Below are positions 17,453 to 26,475 of a stretch of DNA of 64,000 bases, one piece after another. Both the position numbers and the translations under genes were made by a program. The DNA is from Noviherbaspirillum massiliense JC206 (lineage in GTDB: Bacteria > Pseudomonadota > Gammaproteobacteria > Burkholderiales > Burkholderiaceae_D). The DNA is taken from contig NZ_HE978634.1 of the NCBI RefSeq assembly GCF_000312045.1, positions 2,683,875-2,747,874 on the forward strand, written 5' to 3'. Below the pieces are notes generated by a model that saw nothing but the letters and a program-made list of their open reading frames with translations, made no database searches and had not been told where the DNA came from. Position 1 is the first letter of the stretch. Every line of letters begins with the position of its first letter.

Positions 17453-17953
17453 TTAGATTTGCACGTTCCGATGCTCGCCCAAGGCATCGGTGTTGCCGGT
17501 GGCAATCCCCTTGGCCAACCCGTACAGCCGCTTGGCCATGCTGCCGGGCGCATCCCAGTATTCAGCGTCGTCGATCCTGATCCTCATCAGGATCAGATCC
17601 GGGTCGTCGAGGCCATTCGGAAACCACGGTTTGACCCACGGGCTCCACAATTCCTTCATCTTGTCCTTGTCGCGCACAATTTCAGCCGATCCCGAAATGG
17701 ACAGGTAGTCCTGCTTGTCTGGGCGCGAGTAGCTGAGGTTGATTTCATGGTGCCGCTCCGCCTCCTCGACCTTGAGCGAAGAAAGTCTGGTGAAGAACCA
17801 CAGGCAGCCAGCCGCATCCATCTGCATGGTTGCCATCGGACGGCTGCGCAAAGTGCCATCCATTCCTTCTGTGGTCATCATCGCGAACTTGATGTCCTTC
17901 ACCATCTCTGCCACTTTCTCCAGTCCTTCATGGCGCTGCTCTTGCACATCCAC
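17453..17953 (-). CDS. Pyridoxamine 5'-phosphate oxidase-like split-barrel protein (general stress protein 26 type)
   Basis: The 166-residue product resembles the FMN-binding split beta-barrel family typified by Bacillus general stress protein 26. Visible segments include KVAEMVKDIKFAMMTT, GTLRSRPMATMQMD and LWFFTRLSSLKVEE. The middle part (NLSYSRPDKQDYLSISGSAE) is typical of this group. I chose GTG 17953 because AAAGGAG precedes it by six bases; the longer frame to 18037 has no such site. It is the first gene of the cluster with the two ferritin-like proteins, behind an ECF-type promoter candidate. A flavin- or F420-related redox role under stress is the family expectation; the substrate is unknown. 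Confidence 0.85.
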   Translation of the reverse strand: MDVQEQRHEGLEKVAEMVKDIKFAMMTTEGMDGTLRSRPMATMQMDAAGCLWFFTRLSSLKVEEAERHHEINLSYSRPDKQDYLSISGSAEIVRDKDKMKELWSPWVKPWFPNGLDDPDLILMRIRIDDAEYWDAPGSMAKRLYGLAKGIATGNTDALGEHRNVQI

Positions 17954-18042
17954 GGCGAACTCCTTTTCGTAAAAGATGGTCCTGCAACAGGACCCATTCC
18001 TGGCCGGGGCGGGCGCTGAGCGCGTCGCACCGGTCACGGACT

Positions 18043-18067
18043 GACGCGTTCAAAAATGTAAAGTTCC
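18043..18067 (-). promoter_or_regulatory. Candidate ECF/stress sigma-factor promoter of the ferritin-like cluster
   Basis: On the minus strand GGAACTT (18067-18061) is followed by CGTC (18046-18043), with exactly 16 bases between GGAAC and CGTC. This matches the GGAAC-N16/17-CGT shape used by several ECF sigma factors, and the first element also fits RpoE. It lies about 90 bases upstream of the GTG of the split-barrel gene. The wider gap 17954-18278 holds no other gene. The motif is seen; use by a particular sigma factor is inferred. Confidence 0.5.
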
Positions 18068-18278
18068 TTCGCCTCGGGAAAGCCGGTTGCGGGGTGATTG
18101 GCTGGATGCAATTGACACAATGTCCTGCCGGGTATTCCTGTACTTGTGCAAAGACCGGCAGATGGACAGCCTCGGCACGCCTGGCATCACCAGGCATGCC
18201 GGAATGCATGATCAGGGGTGCGATATTGATGAGGAGATGAGAAGCCGGCTGTGATCGGAGCGCATATGCGCTTCGCAG

Positions 18279-19160
18279 TTACTGCACTGTCTCGGCAATG
18301 GCCGCCTGCTCCGGCCGCCGGGCAATCAGAACGACGGCGGCAAGGACGAGCATGCCGCCTAACAGCTGGGTTGCACTGACCGATTCGCCCAGCAATGCCA
18401 CTCCCAGGCACAGGGTAATGACCGGCTCCAGCGTGGAAATGATCGATGCCTGGGCCGCACCGATGTGCTTTATGCCAATCAGAAAGGCGGCAATGGCGAT
18501 CACGGTCGAAAACAATGCAATCGCAACGATGGCCATCCATGCGGAAGCGCTGGCGGGCAAGCTTGTGCCCTCGGCAACGGCAAACAGGCCGTTGAACGTC
18601 GCCGCTGCCGCCAGCACGACCAGCGTCGCCGCCAGGGGGTCGGTATTCCGGGAGAAGCGTCCGCCGATGAGGATATAGACTGCATAAATCGCCGCTGCCA
18701 GCAAGCCGAGCGCGATGCCGAAAGGCTGTCCCTGGAGATCTCCGCCCAAGGTAATCGCCATTCCCAGGATGGCTAGGGCAAGCAGCAGAAAGGTGCGCCG
18801 GTCCAGTCTTTCCCATCCAAGCAGGACGGCAAGTATGGTGACCAGTATGGGATAGACATACAACAGCAGGCCGACCAGGCCGCTGCTCGCATGCAGCAAT
18901 GCGGTGAAATAGCTTTGCGACTGTGCCGTGTACAAAGCGCCCATGACAATGAATCCGGCGAGGGCCGATCCGCGCGGGAGGCGCAGACGCTTCACCCATA
19001 CCACCGGTGCCAGCAGCAGGGCTGCCAGCAGAAAACGCAAGGCAAGCAGTAGCGTGGGCGTCACGCCTGCCGAGTAGGCAAGCTTGGCAAACATCGCCAT
19101 GCTGCCAAAGCCGAGCGCGGACAACAGGACGAAGAATATCGCGAGCTGGCGGGACATCAT
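18279..19160 (-). CDS. EamA/DMT superfamily inner-membrane transporter
   Basis: This is a 10-helix drug/metabolite transporter family protein of about 293 residues, made of two EamA repeats of five helices each. The first repeat runs to about residue 140; the second carries TDPLAATLVVLAAAATFN and the conserved end ISTLEPVITLCLGVALLGESVS. Members export amino acids, their derivatives or other small molecules; the substrate is unknown. I placed the start at the MMSRQ Met pair because AAAGGA lies just upstream. An in-frame ATG at 19193 would add 11 residues but lacks a ribosome site. It is a single gene between clsB and the ferritin-like cluster. Confidence 0.88.
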   Translation of the reverse strand: MMSRQLAIFFVLLSALGFGSMAMFAKLAYSAGVTPTLLLALRFLLAALLLAPVVWVKRLRLPRGSALAGFIVMGALYTAQSQSYFTALLHASSGLVGLLLYVYPILVTILAVLLGWERLDRRTFLLLALAILGMAITLGGDLQGQPFGIALGLLAAAIYAVYILIGGRFSRNTDPLAATLVVLAAAATFNGLFAVAEGTSLPASASAWMAIVAIALFSTVIAIAAFLIGIKHIGAAQASIISTLEPVITLCLGVALLGESVSATQLLGGMLVLAAVVLIARRPEQAAIAETVQ

Positions 19161-19255
19161 TTTCCTTTGCATGGATGCGGACGAGGCCGACATGTTAGCG
19201 CCAAATCGGCCGGCCGCATGGTGCCGGGGAGGCTTTTATGAAACGCCGGAGCGAA

Positions 19256-20422
19256 TCAGTCGATATATTCCCCGAGCGTCATGATGCGCAGCACGCCCTT
19301 GTAGAACAGATAGGCGCCGCCATACCAGGCGCGCTTGTACCACGGGATGTTTGCGAAATCCTCCAGCCGGACCGGCACGCCTTCCCGGATCGCCTGTTCG
19401 ATATGCAGGCGCAGGTTGCGGGAAAAATCGGCATCACGGACGATGATGTTCGCTTCCTGGTTGACGAACAGGCTCAGTCCGTCGAGGTTGCTGGAGCCGA
19501 CGGTTGCCCATTCGTCGTCGACCACCGCCACCTTCGCATGCATCTGCGTCTTGCGGTATTCGACGACCTTCACCCCGCTCTTGAGCAGCTTCGGATAAAA
19601 GGAATGCGCGACCGCATCCTGGATCCGGAACTGCCCTACCCCCAGCAGCAGGGTAACATCGACGCCGCGCGCGGCAGCGGACGCCAGACCATCCCTCAGC
19701 TTGCGGCCGGGAGCGAAATACGGATTGGCCAGCAGCATGCTCTTGCGGGCCGTCCCGAGGGCTTTCAGATGGGCTTTCTGGATCGTGCGCCGATTGCGCA
19801 GGTTGTCGCGCACCACCAGGGCCGCCAGCGCCGGTCCGTCAGGCGCCGCAAATCCGTGGGAATGCCGGCCGAGCAGCCTGTCCCAGCGGTAGCGCAGATT
19901 CAGCCCGCCCAGTCGCATCCATTGCGATTCCACTTCCGCATGGATGGCCATCACCAGCGGCCCCGTGATGCTGACTGCAAAATCCCAGCGCGGTGCCGGC
20001 AGGATGATGTGGTGGTCATGATCGGCGCGCATGTCGTCGTTGATGTTCAAGCCGCCGATGAAGGCCAGTTGCTTGTCGACGACGACGATCTTCCGGTGCG
20101 TGCGCGATACCCCGCGCTTGAACCAGGCATTGAAAATGCGGTGGTTGACGCGCGCTTCGCGGAATTCACGGTTGAGTTCCAGGCTTTGACGATGTCCGGT
20201 GCCCAGCCAGTCGGTGATGACATTCACCACTACACCGCGGCTTGCCGCACGCTTGAGCGCAGCCTTCACCTCTTCGCCGGTCTCGTCTGCGGCAAAAATA
20301 TACGTCTCCAGGCAAATCTCGAAGCGGGCGGCGTCGCATGCCGCGATCAGAGCCGGAAAAAACTCGGCGCCGCAGTAGAGAAGCTTGACATGGTTATGGG
20401 CAGCAAAGCTTACCGAACGCAT
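19256..20422 (-). CDS. clsB: Cardiolipin synthase B
   Basis: ClsB is a phospholipase D-superfamily enzyme that makes cardiolipin by phosphatidyl transfer between lipids at the inner membrane. The 388-residue protein has both HKD motifs: HRKIVVVDKQLAFIGGLN near residue 110 and HAKVAVVDDEWATVGSSNLD near residue 295. It lacks the N-terminal double membrane helix of ClsA, which fits the ClsB/YbhO type. The upstream gene encodes an EEP-family phosphodiesterase like YbhP, reproducing the clsB-ybhP pairing of E. coli. The gene gap is 59 bases on the same strand, so co-transcription is likely. Confidence 0.93.
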   Translation of the reverse strand: MRSVSFAAHNHVKLLYCGAEFFPALIAACDAARFEICLETYIFAADETGEEVKAALKRAASRGVVVNVITDWLGTGHRQSLELNREFREARVNHRIFNAWFKRGVSRTHRKIVVVDKQLAFIGGLNINDDMRADHDHHIILPAPRWDFAVSITGPLVMAIHAEVESQWMRLGGLNLRYRWDRLLGRHSHGFAAPDGPALAALVVRDNLRNRRTIQKAHLKALGTARKSMLLANPYFAPGRKLRDGLASAAARGVDVTLLLGVGQFRIQDAVAHSFYPKLLKSGVKVVEYRKTQMHAKVAVVDDEWATVGSSNLDGLSLFVNQEANIIVRDADFSRNLRLHIEQAIREGVPVRLEDFANIPWYKRAWYGGAYLFYKGVLRIMTLGEYID

Positions 20423-20481
20423 GGAACTGAATAGGCAGCATGAAAAAGGTCACATATTGTATAGCGACCAGGCTCATGCCT

Positions 20482-21276
20482 TTATTTCAATTCCAGCGAA
20501 GCAACGATGGGCGCGTGATCGGAAAGCTTGGCCCACATTGCGCCATGCAACACTTGGGCCGAATGGATCGCAAAGCCGCGCACGTAGATGCGGTCAAGGC
20601 GCAGCCATGGAAGCGCGGCGGGAAAGGTTCGGGCTGGCTTGAGTTTCGGACCGCGGCCGCTGAGCTGCCGCAGATAGGCTCCGAACCCGCGCGAGGGGAG
20701 ATTCTCGTCGAAGACTTCAGTCAGTCCCAGGCTTGTGCGCAGCGAATCGCTCAACTGGTTGGTCCAGTCATTGAAGTCGCCGGCAATGATCACCGGTGCA
20801 TCCGGCGGCGCTGAATCCTGCACCACCTCGATCAAGGCTTCCGTCTGCCGCTTCCTGCTTTTGGCGAAGAGGCCGAGATGGACAACGTAGCAATGGATCA
20901 TCGCTTCCTGCACCTGCACCACGCAGTGCAGGATGCCGCGTGACTCGAAGGCATGATCGGACACGTCCTGGTTGCTAGCCGAGGCGATGGAAAACCGGCT
21001 CAGCAAGGCATTCCCATGATGCCCATGGTCATACACGGCATTCATGCCATAGACTGCGTAATGCGAATTGCCGGCCAGGAATTTATGCTGCTCCATAGTG
21101 GGCCAATATGCGGCATGGCGCGCCGCACGTTTGTCATGCCGGCCCTGGACTTCCTGCAGGAACAGGATGTCGGCTTCCACGGAAGCAAGTGCCTGCTTGA
21201 GTGCATGAATACGGGGCATGCCGCGGAAGCTGGATACGCCTTTGTGAATGTTGTACGTGGCAATGCGAAGTTTCAT
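20482..21276 (-). CDS. Endonuclease/exonuclease/phosphatase family protein (YbhP-like)
   Basis: The 264-residue product has the EEP fold used by metal-dependent phosphodiesterases. The visible signature residues are YNIHKGV at the N-terminus (Asn), LQEVQ near residue 41 (metal-binding Glu), a central HCYVVHLGL with its His, VIIAGDFNDW near residue 165 (Asp/Asn pair), and LSDHAPIVASLEL at the end (Asp-His). All expected catalytic positions are therefore filled. The neighbouring clsB suggests a role in phospholipid handling as for ybhP, but the substrate could equally be a nucleic acid or another phosphodiester. It lies 90 bases downstream of nudB. Confidence 0.9.
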   Translation of the reverse strand: MKLRIATYNIHKGVSSFRGMPRIHALKQALASVEADILFLQEVQGRHDKRAARHAAYWPTMEQHKFLAGNSHYAVYGMNAVYDHGHHGNALLSRFSIASASNQDVSDHAFESRGILHCVVQVQEAMIHCYVVHLGLFAKSRKRQTEALIEVVQDSAPPDAPVIIAGDFNDWTNQLSDSLRTSLGLTEVFDENLPSRGFGAYLRQLSGRGPKLKPARTFPAALPWLRLDRIYVRGFAIHSAQVLHGAMWAKLSDHAPIVASLELK

Positions 21277-21366
21277 GCGGTTATTTTAGACGCACTGTGG
21301 CTTGCATGTAAGGCGCAATGAATACGAGCGCCTTTTCATGCATAGCATTGTCATAAAACAAGTGCT

Positions 21367-21858
21367 TCAACGCATGGCCGCAAATTCGGGAAGGTGCAAT
21401 ATTGCTTCCGCATTCGATGGTGAAAAGCACATGTCTGCTGCCTGACGATAAGGCAGCCAGAGATGATTTAAGTGCTCGCGCGGCGCAAGCTTCACTGGAA
21501 TGTTCCGCGGCACGCACAGGCCGAACACATGCTCGGTGTTCTTCGTCACGCCCGGAGCATAACGATGCCGCCACACCGGATAGATTTCGTAGACATTGGA
21601 GAGCCGCCAGTCCTGCAATTGGCTGATGGAAACCTCGTTCTTTTCCGGAATGCCTTGCGACGCGTCATCCACAATCCTGATGCCGGTCTCTTCAAACACT
21701 TCCCGGATCGCAGTCGTCATCAGCGGCTCGTCTGGCGTGTCCTTCGAACCGGTGACGGATTGCCAATAACCGGCCTTGTCGGCGCGCTCGATCAGCAGCA
21801 CCTCGAGTTCAGGCGTATGAATGACGACCAGGACGGATTCGGGAATTTTGTAGGTCAT
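21367..21858 (-). CDS. nudB: Dihydroneopterin triphosphate diphosphatase NudB
   Basis: NudB removes pyrophosphate from dihydroneopterin triphosphate in folate synthesis. The protein is about 163 residues, close to E. coli NudB (150). The family phrase YWQSVTGSKD leads into the Nudix box, whose core REVFEETGI is intact for Mg binding. The ATG at 21858 matches the homologous N-terminus; a TTG at 21873 is the alternative and has no ribosome site. It follows aspS, the typical arrangement in Gammaproteobacteria and Betaproteobacteria. A strong terminator lies between the two genes, so nudB must be expressed by read-through or from its own promoter. Confidence 0.92.
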   Translation of the reverse strand: MTYKIPESVLVVIHTPELEVLLIERADKAGYWQSVTGSKDTPDEPLMTTAIREVFEETGIRIVDDASQGIPEKNEVSISQLQDWRLSNVYEIYPVWRHRYAPGVTKNTEHVFGLCVPRNIPVKLAPREHLNHLWLPYRQAADMCFSPSNAEAILHLPEFAAMR

Positions 21859-21877
21859 CGGGATTCGCTTCAAGGCA

Positions 21878-21908
21878 AAGAAAAAAGGCGCGGTAAAAAC
21901 CGCGCCTT
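21878..21908 (-). terminator. Intrinsic terminator after aspS
   Basis: On the minus strand AAGGCGCGGT (21908-21899) pairs perfectly with ACCGCGCCTT (21894-21885) across a four-base loop and runs directly into a T-rich tail (21886-21881 and beyond). This is a textbook rho-independent terminator. Its tail ends about 20 bases before the nudB start, so it separates or attenuates aspS and nudB. Confidence 0.92.
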
Positions 21909-21928
21909 CGATTATGCATGAAGCGGCC

Positions 21929-23734
21929 TTACGCCTTCACCACCGGCTCCACATTGCGCAGGCGGATATGCAGCTCGCGCAACTGCTTCTCGTCGACCTC
22001 GGATGGCGCCTGGGTCAGCAAGTCCTGCGCACGCTGGGTCTTCGGGAAAGCGATCACGTCGCGGATGGACTCGGCGCCGGTCATCATCGTGACGATGCGG
22101 TCGAGGCCGAATGCGAGACCGCCATGCGGCGGCGCGCCGTACTGCAATGCGTCGAGCAGGAAGCCGAATTTCAACTGGGCCTCTTCGGCACCGATCTTGA
22201 GCGCGCGGAACACCTTGCTCTGCACGTCGGCGCGATGGATACGCACCGATCCGCCACCGAGCTCCCAGCCGTTCAGCACCATGTCGTAGGCCTTGGCCAG
22301 CGCCTTGCCCGGATCGGTTTCCAGCAGGTCTTCATGGCCGTCCTTGGGCGAAGTGAACGGATGATGGGCGGCAACGTAGCGCTGATCTTCCTCGTCGTAT
22401 TCGAACATCGGGAAGTCGATCACCCACAAAGGTTTCCAGGTGTCTTCGAACAGGCCGTTCTTCTTGCCGAAATCGCTGTGGCCGATCTTCACGCGCAGCG
22501 CGCCGATCGCGTCGTTGACGATCTTCGCCTTATCGGCACCGAAGAAGATCAGGTCGCCATCCTGCGCGCCGGTCTTCTCGATGATCGCGCTCAGTGCCGC
22601 GTCGTGCAGGTTCTTGACGATTGGCGACTGCAAGCCGTCGCGGCCCTTGGCCTTTTCATTGACCTTGATGTAAGCCAGGCCCTTGGCGCCATAGATGGCG
22701 ACGAACTGGGTATAGGCATCGATCTCGGAGCGCGGCATCGCACCGCCGCCCGGCACGCGCAGGCCGACTACGCGGCCACCTTCCATGTTGGCTGCGCCGG
22801 AAAACACCTTGAACTCGACATCCTTCATCACATCGGTCAGTTCGGTGAACTGCAGCTTGACGCGCATGTCCGGCTTGTCCGAACCGTACAGGCCCATGGC
22901 TTCGGAATACGGCATGACCGGGAACGGGTTCGGCAGATTGATGTCGAGCGTCTTCTTGAATACGAGGCGGATCATGTTTTCGAACAGGTCGCGGATTTCC
23001 TGTTCGTTCATGAAGGAAGTTTCACAGTCGATCTGCGTGAATTCCGGCTGGCGGTCGGCCCGCAGGTCTTCATCCCGGAAGCACTTGGTGATCTGGTAGT
23101 AGCGGTCGAAACCGGACACCATCAGCAACTGCTTGAACAGCTGCGGCGACTGCGGCAATGCGAAGAAATGGCCCGGGTTCACCCGCGATGGCACCAGATA
23201 GTCGCGCGCGCCTTCCGGCGTGGACTTGGTCAGCATCGGTGTCTCGATATCGATGAAACCGTTTTCATCGAGGAACTTGCGCACTTCCATCGTGACCTTG
23301 TAGCGCAGGCGCAGGTTGTTCTGCATCTGCGGGCGGCGCAGATCGAGCACGCGATGTGTCAGGCGGGTGGTCTCGGACAGGTTGTCGTCGTCGAGCTGGA
23401 ACGGCGGCGTGACGGAAGGATTGAGGACTTCGACCTGCTGGCACAGTACTTCGACCTTGCCGGATTTCAGGTTGGGGTTGGTGGTGCCTTCCGGACGGTT
23501 GCGCACCACGCCAGTGATGCGCAGGCAATATTCATTGCGCACCGCCTCCGCAATCTTGAACACCTCGGGACGATCCGGGTCGCAGACCACCTGCACCAGG
23601 CCTTCGCGGTCGCGCAAGTCGATGAAGATGACGCCGCCATGGTCGCGCCGGCGGTGCACCCAGCCGCACAGGCTGACGGTTTGACCGAGAAGCGCCTCGG
23701 TGACGAGGCCGCAGTATTGAGTTCGCATAGACAT
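21929..23734 (-). CDS. aspS: Aspartyl-tRNA synthetase (bacterial type)
   Basis: AspRS charges tRNA-Asp with aspartate. The 601-residue protein has the bacterial layout: an N-terminal OB-fold anticodon-binding domain with [25 protein letters not shown], the class II catalytic core with motif 2 [18 protein letters not shown], a large GAD insertion, and motif 3 GLAFGLDRI near the C-terminus. Betaproteobacterial enzymes are often non-discriminating and also charge tRNA-Asn; that cannot be decided from this window alone. It lies 83 bases downstream of the DUF502 gene in the fmdB-DUF502-aspS order found across Burkholderiales, and ends at a strong terminator. Confidence 0.98.
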   Translation of the reverse strand: MSMRTQYCGLVTEALLGQTVSLCGWVHRRRDHGGVIFIDLRDREGLVQVVCDPDRPEVFKIAEAVRNEYCLRITGVVRNRPEGTTNPNLKSGKVEVLCQQVEVLNPSVTPPFQLDDDNLSETTRLTHRVLDLRRPQMQNNLRLRYKVTMEVRKFLDENGFIDIETPMLTKSTPEGARDYLVPSRVNPGHFFALPQSPQLFKQLLMVSGFDRYYQITKCFRDEDLRADRQPEFTQIDCETSFMNEQEIRDLFENMIRLVFKKTLDINLPNPFPVMPYSEAMGLYGSDKPDMRVKLQFTELTDVMKDVEFKVFSGAANMEGGRVVGLRVPGGGAMPRSEIDAYTQFVAIYGAKGLAYIKVNEKAKGRDGLQSPIVKNLHDAALSAIIEKTGAQDGDLIFFGADKAKIVNDAIGALRVKIGHSDFGKKNGLFEDTWKPLWVIDFPMFEYDEEDQRYVAAHHPFTSPKDGHEDLLETDPGKALAKAYDMVLNGWELGGGSVRIHRADVQSKVFRALKIGAEEAQLKFGFLLDALQYGAPPHGGLAFGLDRIVTMMTGAESIRDVIAFPKTQRAQDLLTQAPSEVDEKQLRELHIRLRNVEPVVKA

Positions 23735-23817
23735 GATTGATTTCCGTTTTCAGTTCTTTGTGAAGGTCCGCCTTCCGTCACGCTACCGGCCGGGGTCCCG
23801 GTGAAACAGTGCCGGCG

Positions 23818-24453
23818 TCAGATTTTGGGAGGAACAGCTTGCAAATTCTTCGAAGCGGCAACAACATACTCGGGCGAAACAACACCCATCGATACGATGT
23901 ACTTCAAGGCTTCATCGACGCTCATGTCGAGTTCGATCGCTTCCGCGCGAGGCATCATGAGGAAGAAGCCGGATGTCGGATTCGGAGTGGTCGGCACGTA
24001 CACGCTGATGTAATCGCCTGTAAGGTGATTCCTGACATCGCCCCCGGGAACGCCGGTCAGGAAGGCAATGGTCCACGATCCCTGACGCGGATACTGGATC
24101 AGCATGGCCTTGCGGAAGGCATTGCCGGACGAAGAAAACAGCGTGTCCGACACCTGTTTCACGCTCGAGTAAATCGTGCTGACCACGGGAATGCGCGTCA
24201 GCAGCATCTCCCACAAGGTAACCACTTGCTTGCCGATGAAATTGCGCGTCAGCAAACCGGTCAGGAAGACGAACAACAATGTCAGTATCGTCCCCAGACC
24301 GGGAATGTTAAAGCCGATGACGGCCTTCGGCTGCCAGCGCTCGGGCAACAGCAGAAGCGACTGGTCCATGGTGCCGATGATCAGGTTCAGCACCCACAGG
24401 GTAATAGCCAGGGGAACCAGGATCAGCAGGCCGGTGACGAAATATTTACGCAT
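23818..24453 (-). CDS. DUF502 family inner-membrane protein
   Basis: The 211-residue protein is recognisable as DUF502. It has two N-terminal membrane helices (KYFVTGLLILVPLAITLWVL and GLGTILTLLFVFLTGLL), then the conserved IPVVSTIYSSVKQVSDTL, and a soluble beta-rich part with VPTTPNPTSGFFLMM. The biochemical function of the family is unknown. I started at the Met before RKYFVTG, where homologues begin; the frame could start seven residues earlier at 24474, and neither start has a clear ribosome site. The gene lies between fmdB and aspS, an arrangement conserved in Betaproteobacteria. Confidence 0.88.
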   Translation of the reverse strand: MRKYFVTGLLILVPLAITLWVLNLIIGTMDQSLLLLPERWQPKAVIGFNIPGLGTILTLLFVFLTGLLTRNFIGKQVVTLWEMLLTRIPVVSTIYSSVKQVSDTLFSSSGNAFRKAMLIQYPRQGSWTIAFLTGVPGGDVRNHLTGDYISVYVPTTPNPTSGFFLMMPRAEAIELDMSVDEALKYIVSMGVVSPEYVVAASKNLQAVPPKI

Positions 24454-24500
24454 GAGAATCGTTAGCATGGGCACGCTTTACGCGTGCCGCTTGAGTGGTT

Positions 24501-24785
24501 TCAGGCAGCAGTAGTCGGAGCGCTGGCGGAATCGGACGAGGTGCTCCCGCTGTCGGAGCTCGACGTCGTGCTGGTAGTGGCAGGCTTCGAGGTGCCGCCG
24601 CTACCGTTACGAAAATCAGTCACATACCAGCCTGTTCCCTTGAGCTGAAAGCCGGCGGCGGTCAGCTGCTTCTTGAACGTGCTCTTTGCGCAGGACGGGC
24701 AATCCGTCAGGGGCGCATCAGACACTTTTTGCAATACATCCTTGGTGAAACCGCAGGCTTCGCAGCGATAAGCATAAATTGGCAT
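24501..24785 (-). CDS. FmdB-family zinc-ribbon protein
   Basis: This small regulatory-type protein of 94 residues starts with the FmdB zinc ribbon: YAYRCEACGFTKDVLQK with one CxxC, then DCPSCAKSTFKKQLTAAGF with the second CxxC, together able to bind one zinc. GWYVTDFRN follows, as in the family. The last 30 residues are almost only Ser, Thr, Ala, Asp and Gly, a low-complexity tail that should be disordered. The family name comes from a putative amide/formamide regulator; the function is not established. It is the first gene of fmdB-DUF502-aspS and has a perfect TATAAT box upstream. Confidence 0.9.
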   Translation of the reverse strand: MPIYAYRCEACGFTKDVLQKVSDAPLTDCPSCAKSTFKKQLTAAGFQLKGTGWYVTDFRNGSGGTSKPATTSTTSSSDSGSTSSDSASAPTTAA

Positions 24786-24793
24786 AGGTTACC

Positions 24794-24850
24794 CCCGCAA
24801 AAATCATCCAAAACCCTGAATTATAAAGTTTTTTCTCTGAATTTTGCGGG
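24794..24850 (-). promoter_or_regulatory. Promoter of the fmdB-DUF502-aspS operon, enclosed by an inverted repeat
   Basis: A perfect TATAAT (24825-24820) lies 35 bases before the fmdB start. The core is bracketed by the inverted repeat CCCGCAAAA (24794-24802) and TTTTGCGGG (24842-24850). No strong -35 hexamer is visible; the upstream repeat arm falls just beyond the place where one would sit. The arms could be a binding site for a dimer or a DNA loop. They also give the leader RNA the sequence TTTTGCGGG just before the ribosome site. Confidence 0.6.
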
Positions 24851-25011
24851 AATGCACGATGACTTCGGGCGCAAATGCGAAGAGGAAGCTGCTGGCGCCG
24901 GGGCAAGCGGGCCCGGCACTGGCAAAATCGGCAAGGAATCTGGCGGCGGACTTTGCGCCAAAACGCCCCCTCCTGGCAACCGGCAGTACGCTCGCCGGTA
25001 CCCAGGCGCCC

Positions 25012-26475
25012 TTAAACGCTCACGCTCTTGATGCTGTGCCGCGGCTCATGACGATTTTTCAGGATTTGCGGCATGAGCGATCCCAGGATCATGCCGCCGA
25101 ATGCGGCGATCAAGCCCGCAAGCTGGCCGGGAAACTGCTCGCCCAGACTTGTGATCTGGGGGAAAAACAGGATCCAGGTGCCAATGCCGGCCGCGAGCGA
25201 AAGTATCGCGCCCTGAGTCGTCGCATGCCGCCAGTACAAGCCCATCACGAGCGGCACAAAGGCGCCGACCAGTGTTACTTGATAAGCCGCCGACACGAGA
25301 TCATAGATGGAGGTGCCCCGCATTGCGATTGCATACGCCAGCACCAGCGCCGCGAACACGACGATGGTGCAACGCATCGCAAACAGCTGCTGCCTGTCGT
25401 TCATGTGAGGCCGCATGTTCTTGAGAATGTTTTCGACAAAGCTGGTCGATGGCGCCAGCAGCGTGGCCGACGAAGTGCTCTTGATCGCGGAAAGGAGTGC
25501 GCCGAAAAAGAAGATCTGCATCACCAGCGGCATCTTGGTCATGATGAAGGTGGGCAGCAGGCGCTGATAGTCTTCCTTCGCGATCGCCAGCGCCGAGTCA
25601 CCCATGACCACGACCGCGCTTGCGACAATGAACATCGGCACAAAAGCAAACAGGATATAGCTCGCTCCACCGATGATCGCTCCGGTGCGGGCGGTCGGGG
25701 CATCCTTGGCCGACATGACGCGCTGGAACACGTCCTGCTGGGGAATGCTGCCGAGCATCATCGTCAGGCCCGCGCCGATGAAGAATGCAATATCGGTGAA
25801 CGTGGGAGGCGGCAGGAAATTCCACAGATCGGCATTGGCAGCCATCGCAAACACCTTGTCGGCCCCGCCGGCAAGGTCGGCTGCGAAGAATGCGATGACA
25901 CTCAAGCCCACCACGAGCACGATCATCTGAATGAAGTCGGTCCAGGCCACGGCGAGGAAGCCGCCGACCACGACATAGATAAGCACGGCCAGCGTACCGA
26001 CGATCATGCCCGCCGTCTGCGACATAACGCCGTTTGTCAGCACCGAGAATACGAGGCCAAGCGCGGTGATCTGCGCCGCCACCCAGCCCAGGTAACTCAG
26101 GATGATCGCGGCGGAGCAGAATACTTCCACGCCTTTGCCGTAGCGGTTGCGGTAAAAGTCACCTATCGTCAGCAGATTCTGCTTGTACAGCTTCGCGGCG
26201 AAGAACATGCCCACCAGGATGAGGCAGGTGCCGGCGCCGAACGGATCTTCCACGATTGCGTTCAATCCGCCCTGCACGAACTTGGCGGGAATGCCCATGA
26301 CGGTTTCGGCGCCGAACCAGGTCGCGAAGGTGGTGGTCACCACCATGATCAATGGCAGGCTGCGTCCGGCAACTGCGAAGTCGCTGGTGTTCTTGATGCG
26401 CGTACCGGCCCACATGCCGAGCGCAAGCGTGCCCAGCAAATACAGCACCACAAAGGAAATCAATGTGTAGTTCAT
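25012..26475 (-). CDS. Sodium:solute symporter family protein
   Basis: The 487-residue protein is a member of the SSS family (SLC5-like), with about 13 hydrophobic helices. Recognisable family segments are FAVAGRSLPLIMVVTTTFATWFGAETVMG in the first helices, GGFLAVAWTDFIQMIVLVVG in the middle (close to the SSS signature), and SIPQQDVFQRVMSAKDAPTAR. Substrates in the family range from proline and pantothenate to acetate and urea; none can be assigned here. It is a single gene. TATAAT on the minus strand (26518-26513) is a plausible -10 about 40 bases upstream. The flanking gap 24851-25011 holds no gene. Confidence 0.9.
   Translation of the reverse strand: MNYTLISFVVLYLLGTLALGMWAGTRIKNTSDFAVAGRSLPLIMVVTTTFATWFGAETVMGIPAKFVQGGLNAIVEDPFGAGTCLILVGMFFAAKLYKQNLLTIGDFYRNRYGKGVEVFCSAAIILSYLGWVAAQITALGLVFSVLTNGVMSQTAGMIVGTLAVLIYVVVGGFLAVAWTDFIQMIVLVVGLSVIAFFAADLAGGADKVFAMAANADLWNFLPPPTFTDIAFFIGAGLTMMLGSIPQQDVFQRVMSAKDAPTARTGAIIGGASYILFAFVPMFIVASAVVVMGDSALAIAKEDYQRLLPTFIMTKMPLVMQIFFFGALLSAIKSTSSATLLAPSTSFVENILKNMRPHMNDRQQLFAMRCTIVVFAALVLAYAIAMRGTSIYDLVSAAYQVTLVGAFVPLVMGLYWRHATTQGAILSLAAGIGTWILFFPQITSLGEQFPGQLAGLIAAFGGMILGSLMPQILKNRHEPRHSIKSVSV

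Noticed and set aside
21914-23740. Long plus-strand frame opposite aspS
   Set aside because: Same codon-register artefact; the sense strand encodes a complete aspartyl-tRNA synthetase.
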